From Saururus chinensis (Eukaryota; Streptophyta; Magnoliopsida; Piperales; Saururaceae): a stretch of 64,000 bases of DNA. Where the stretch lies: positions 2,288,501-2,352,500 of the forward strand of contig CP141146.1 of assembly GCA_035235625.1 (NCBI GenBank), given 5' to 3'. Shown piece after piece: positions 63,108 to 64,000 of the stretch (positions within the stretch are counted from its first letter, which is position 1; each line of letters opens with the position of its first letter). Under the pieces are notes generated by a model. It was not told the origin of the DNA, searched no databases, and saw only the letters and a list, made by a program, of their open reading frames with translations. The translations under genes and the position numbers were made by a program.

Positions 63108-64000
63108 TCATACGGCTGTCACAAAGTCTCCACTACTATCCATGTCATCTATATCTCCCTCGGAGAAGGCCTCTTCATCCACCATCTCGCCAACAGACTG
63201 CCCGCCTGCAGCTGAGCTTTCAGCCGGGATCTGTGCAACTTCAATTATCCTCATTACCTCTTCTACACTCTGAGATGGCTGGTCTTTATTCATACTCCCA
63301 TAGTTGGTTTTTTCACCTTCCAACAGCTCTTTTGGCAAATTCTTCAAGAACCAGGTGTTACTTTTTATCTCTTGGATGGTGATCCTCTTCAAGGGAGATA
63401 CAGAAGGGAAAGTTTAAGTTTGAACAAGTTGAAATATAATCCAGTTTTTTAGCTCAATAAAACCAAATAGCTAGAATGACCTTGCTACCTTTGATGGATT
63501 GGCTACAAATACCCGGGAAAGAAGGTGGTGGCATTCCGCAGATATGCGTATATAGTCAGGTATTGTGTATTGAACACTCATTATTCTCTGCACATGACAT
63601 CAGAAATACAAGAGGATTTAAGTGAGAGTGCATAAACGAGAATTTCCGCATAGATTGCTTTTACTTACTCCAATTGTCTTTTTAAAATTTCTAGGGTCTT
63701 CAGGATCTTCAAATGGATAGGCTCCCACCAGCATAACATACAGTGTCACACCGCAAGACCACACATCTGCAATCTGATGATGTATAAACGCATAATTCAC
63801 TAGCTATAAACTTTACATATTCAACATAAACGATAAAGCAGCTAACCAATTTGAACGACATCATTAGGCCTCAAGTAGACAATAGGCATATTTCCTATTT
63901 AAAAAAGGTAAATTAGCTACTATGCCAATTTAAATGACATAGTTATGAGTAGCAGATAGTAACATGTACCTTTCCGTCATATTCCTTCCTTGAGAGGACC
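63108..64000 (-). CDS. SnRK2-type serine/threonine protein kinase, 3' part (runs off window end)
   Basis: Visible exons in transcription order are 64000-63970 (partial), 63773-63669, 63587-63489 and 63386-63108, with GT-AG introns. They encode the kinase C-lobe from [10 protein letters not shown] through [20 protein letters not shown] (the DxWSxG motif of subdomain IX), [48 protein letters not shown] and [18 protein letters not shown]. An acidic regulatory tail ends [16 protein letters not shown]. This arrangement is specific to SNF1-related protein kinase 2, which signals osmotic stress and abscisic acid responses. The Asp-rich end resembles the domain II region that binds PP2C phosphatases in ABA-responsive members, but I do not assign the subclass. 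The ATP-binding loop and the HRD and DFG motifs lie outside the window. Confidence 0.93.

Overview
The window is nuclear DNA from a flowering plant with a repeat-rich genome. The evidence is genes with many introns and canonical GT-AG splice sites, plant-type proteins (a plastid-type class II DAHP synthase, a UVH1/XPF repair nuclease, an SnRK2 kinase, 2-oxoglutarate dioxygenases), Ty3/Gypsy long terminal repeats, hAT-, Mutator-, Harbinger- and Stowaway-like DNA elements, and no operon-like organisation. I cannot name the species.

Layout. Bases 1-9004 are a degenerate Ty3/Gypsy element on the minus strand (5' LTR at 5534-9004, primer-binding site at 5515-5526, gag-protease remains, RT piece at 1-367). 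Its RT is split by a 3.35 kb solo LTR of the same family in the opposite direction. The element lies against a broken exon of a 2-oxoglutarate/Fe(II) dioxygenase (9066-9207). Then come a ~200 bp imperfect fold-back (10064-10263) and a 5.1 kb solo LTR with a perfect 5-bp target duplication (10436-15578), followed by several TIR elements, two of them carrying TATCGGCCGATA-type palindromes and 8-bp target duplications (17782-18477, 18718-19461).

Bases ~19.8-28.7 kb are a direct tandem duplication of a three-exon dioxygenase gene of the ACC-oxidase-homolog type. The second copy (24908-28262) is intact at 365 codons. The first copy (20404-23681) differs mainly by an in-frame TAG at codon 97. Each copy is followed by a long (AT)n tract.

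Bases 32.7-35.3 kb hold a five-exon DAHP synthase gene (minus), the entry enzyme of the shikimate pathway; the first intron appears to lack its AG acceptor. Bases 36.1-43.3 kb are a Mutator-like element with long inverted arms around a frameshifted FAR1-type transposase. A hAT element with an 8-bp target duplication lies at 44160-45727. The remaining host genes are all on the minus strand: XPF/UVH1 (46353-50954, nine exons, apparently intact), a membrane-anchored cyclophilin-like protein (53367-56832, five exons), a protein resembling the N-terminal part of certain plant DEAD-box helicases but with a 41-residue repeat array in place of a helicase core (57823-59178), and the 3' half of an SnRK2 kinase (63108-64000, runs off the window). 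A 1.74 kb solo LTR with target duplication TAAAT sits at 59863-61606.

The host genes look like independent neighbours in shikimate metabolism, DNA repair, protein folding and stress signalling; nothing suggests a metabolic cluster. I found no prokaryote-style system. The most notable items are the arrangement of nested elements, the one-codon difference between dioxygenase duplicates, the odd splice acceptor in the DAHP synthase, the MYB-like fragment in the Mutator arms, and the repeat-only helicase-like gene.
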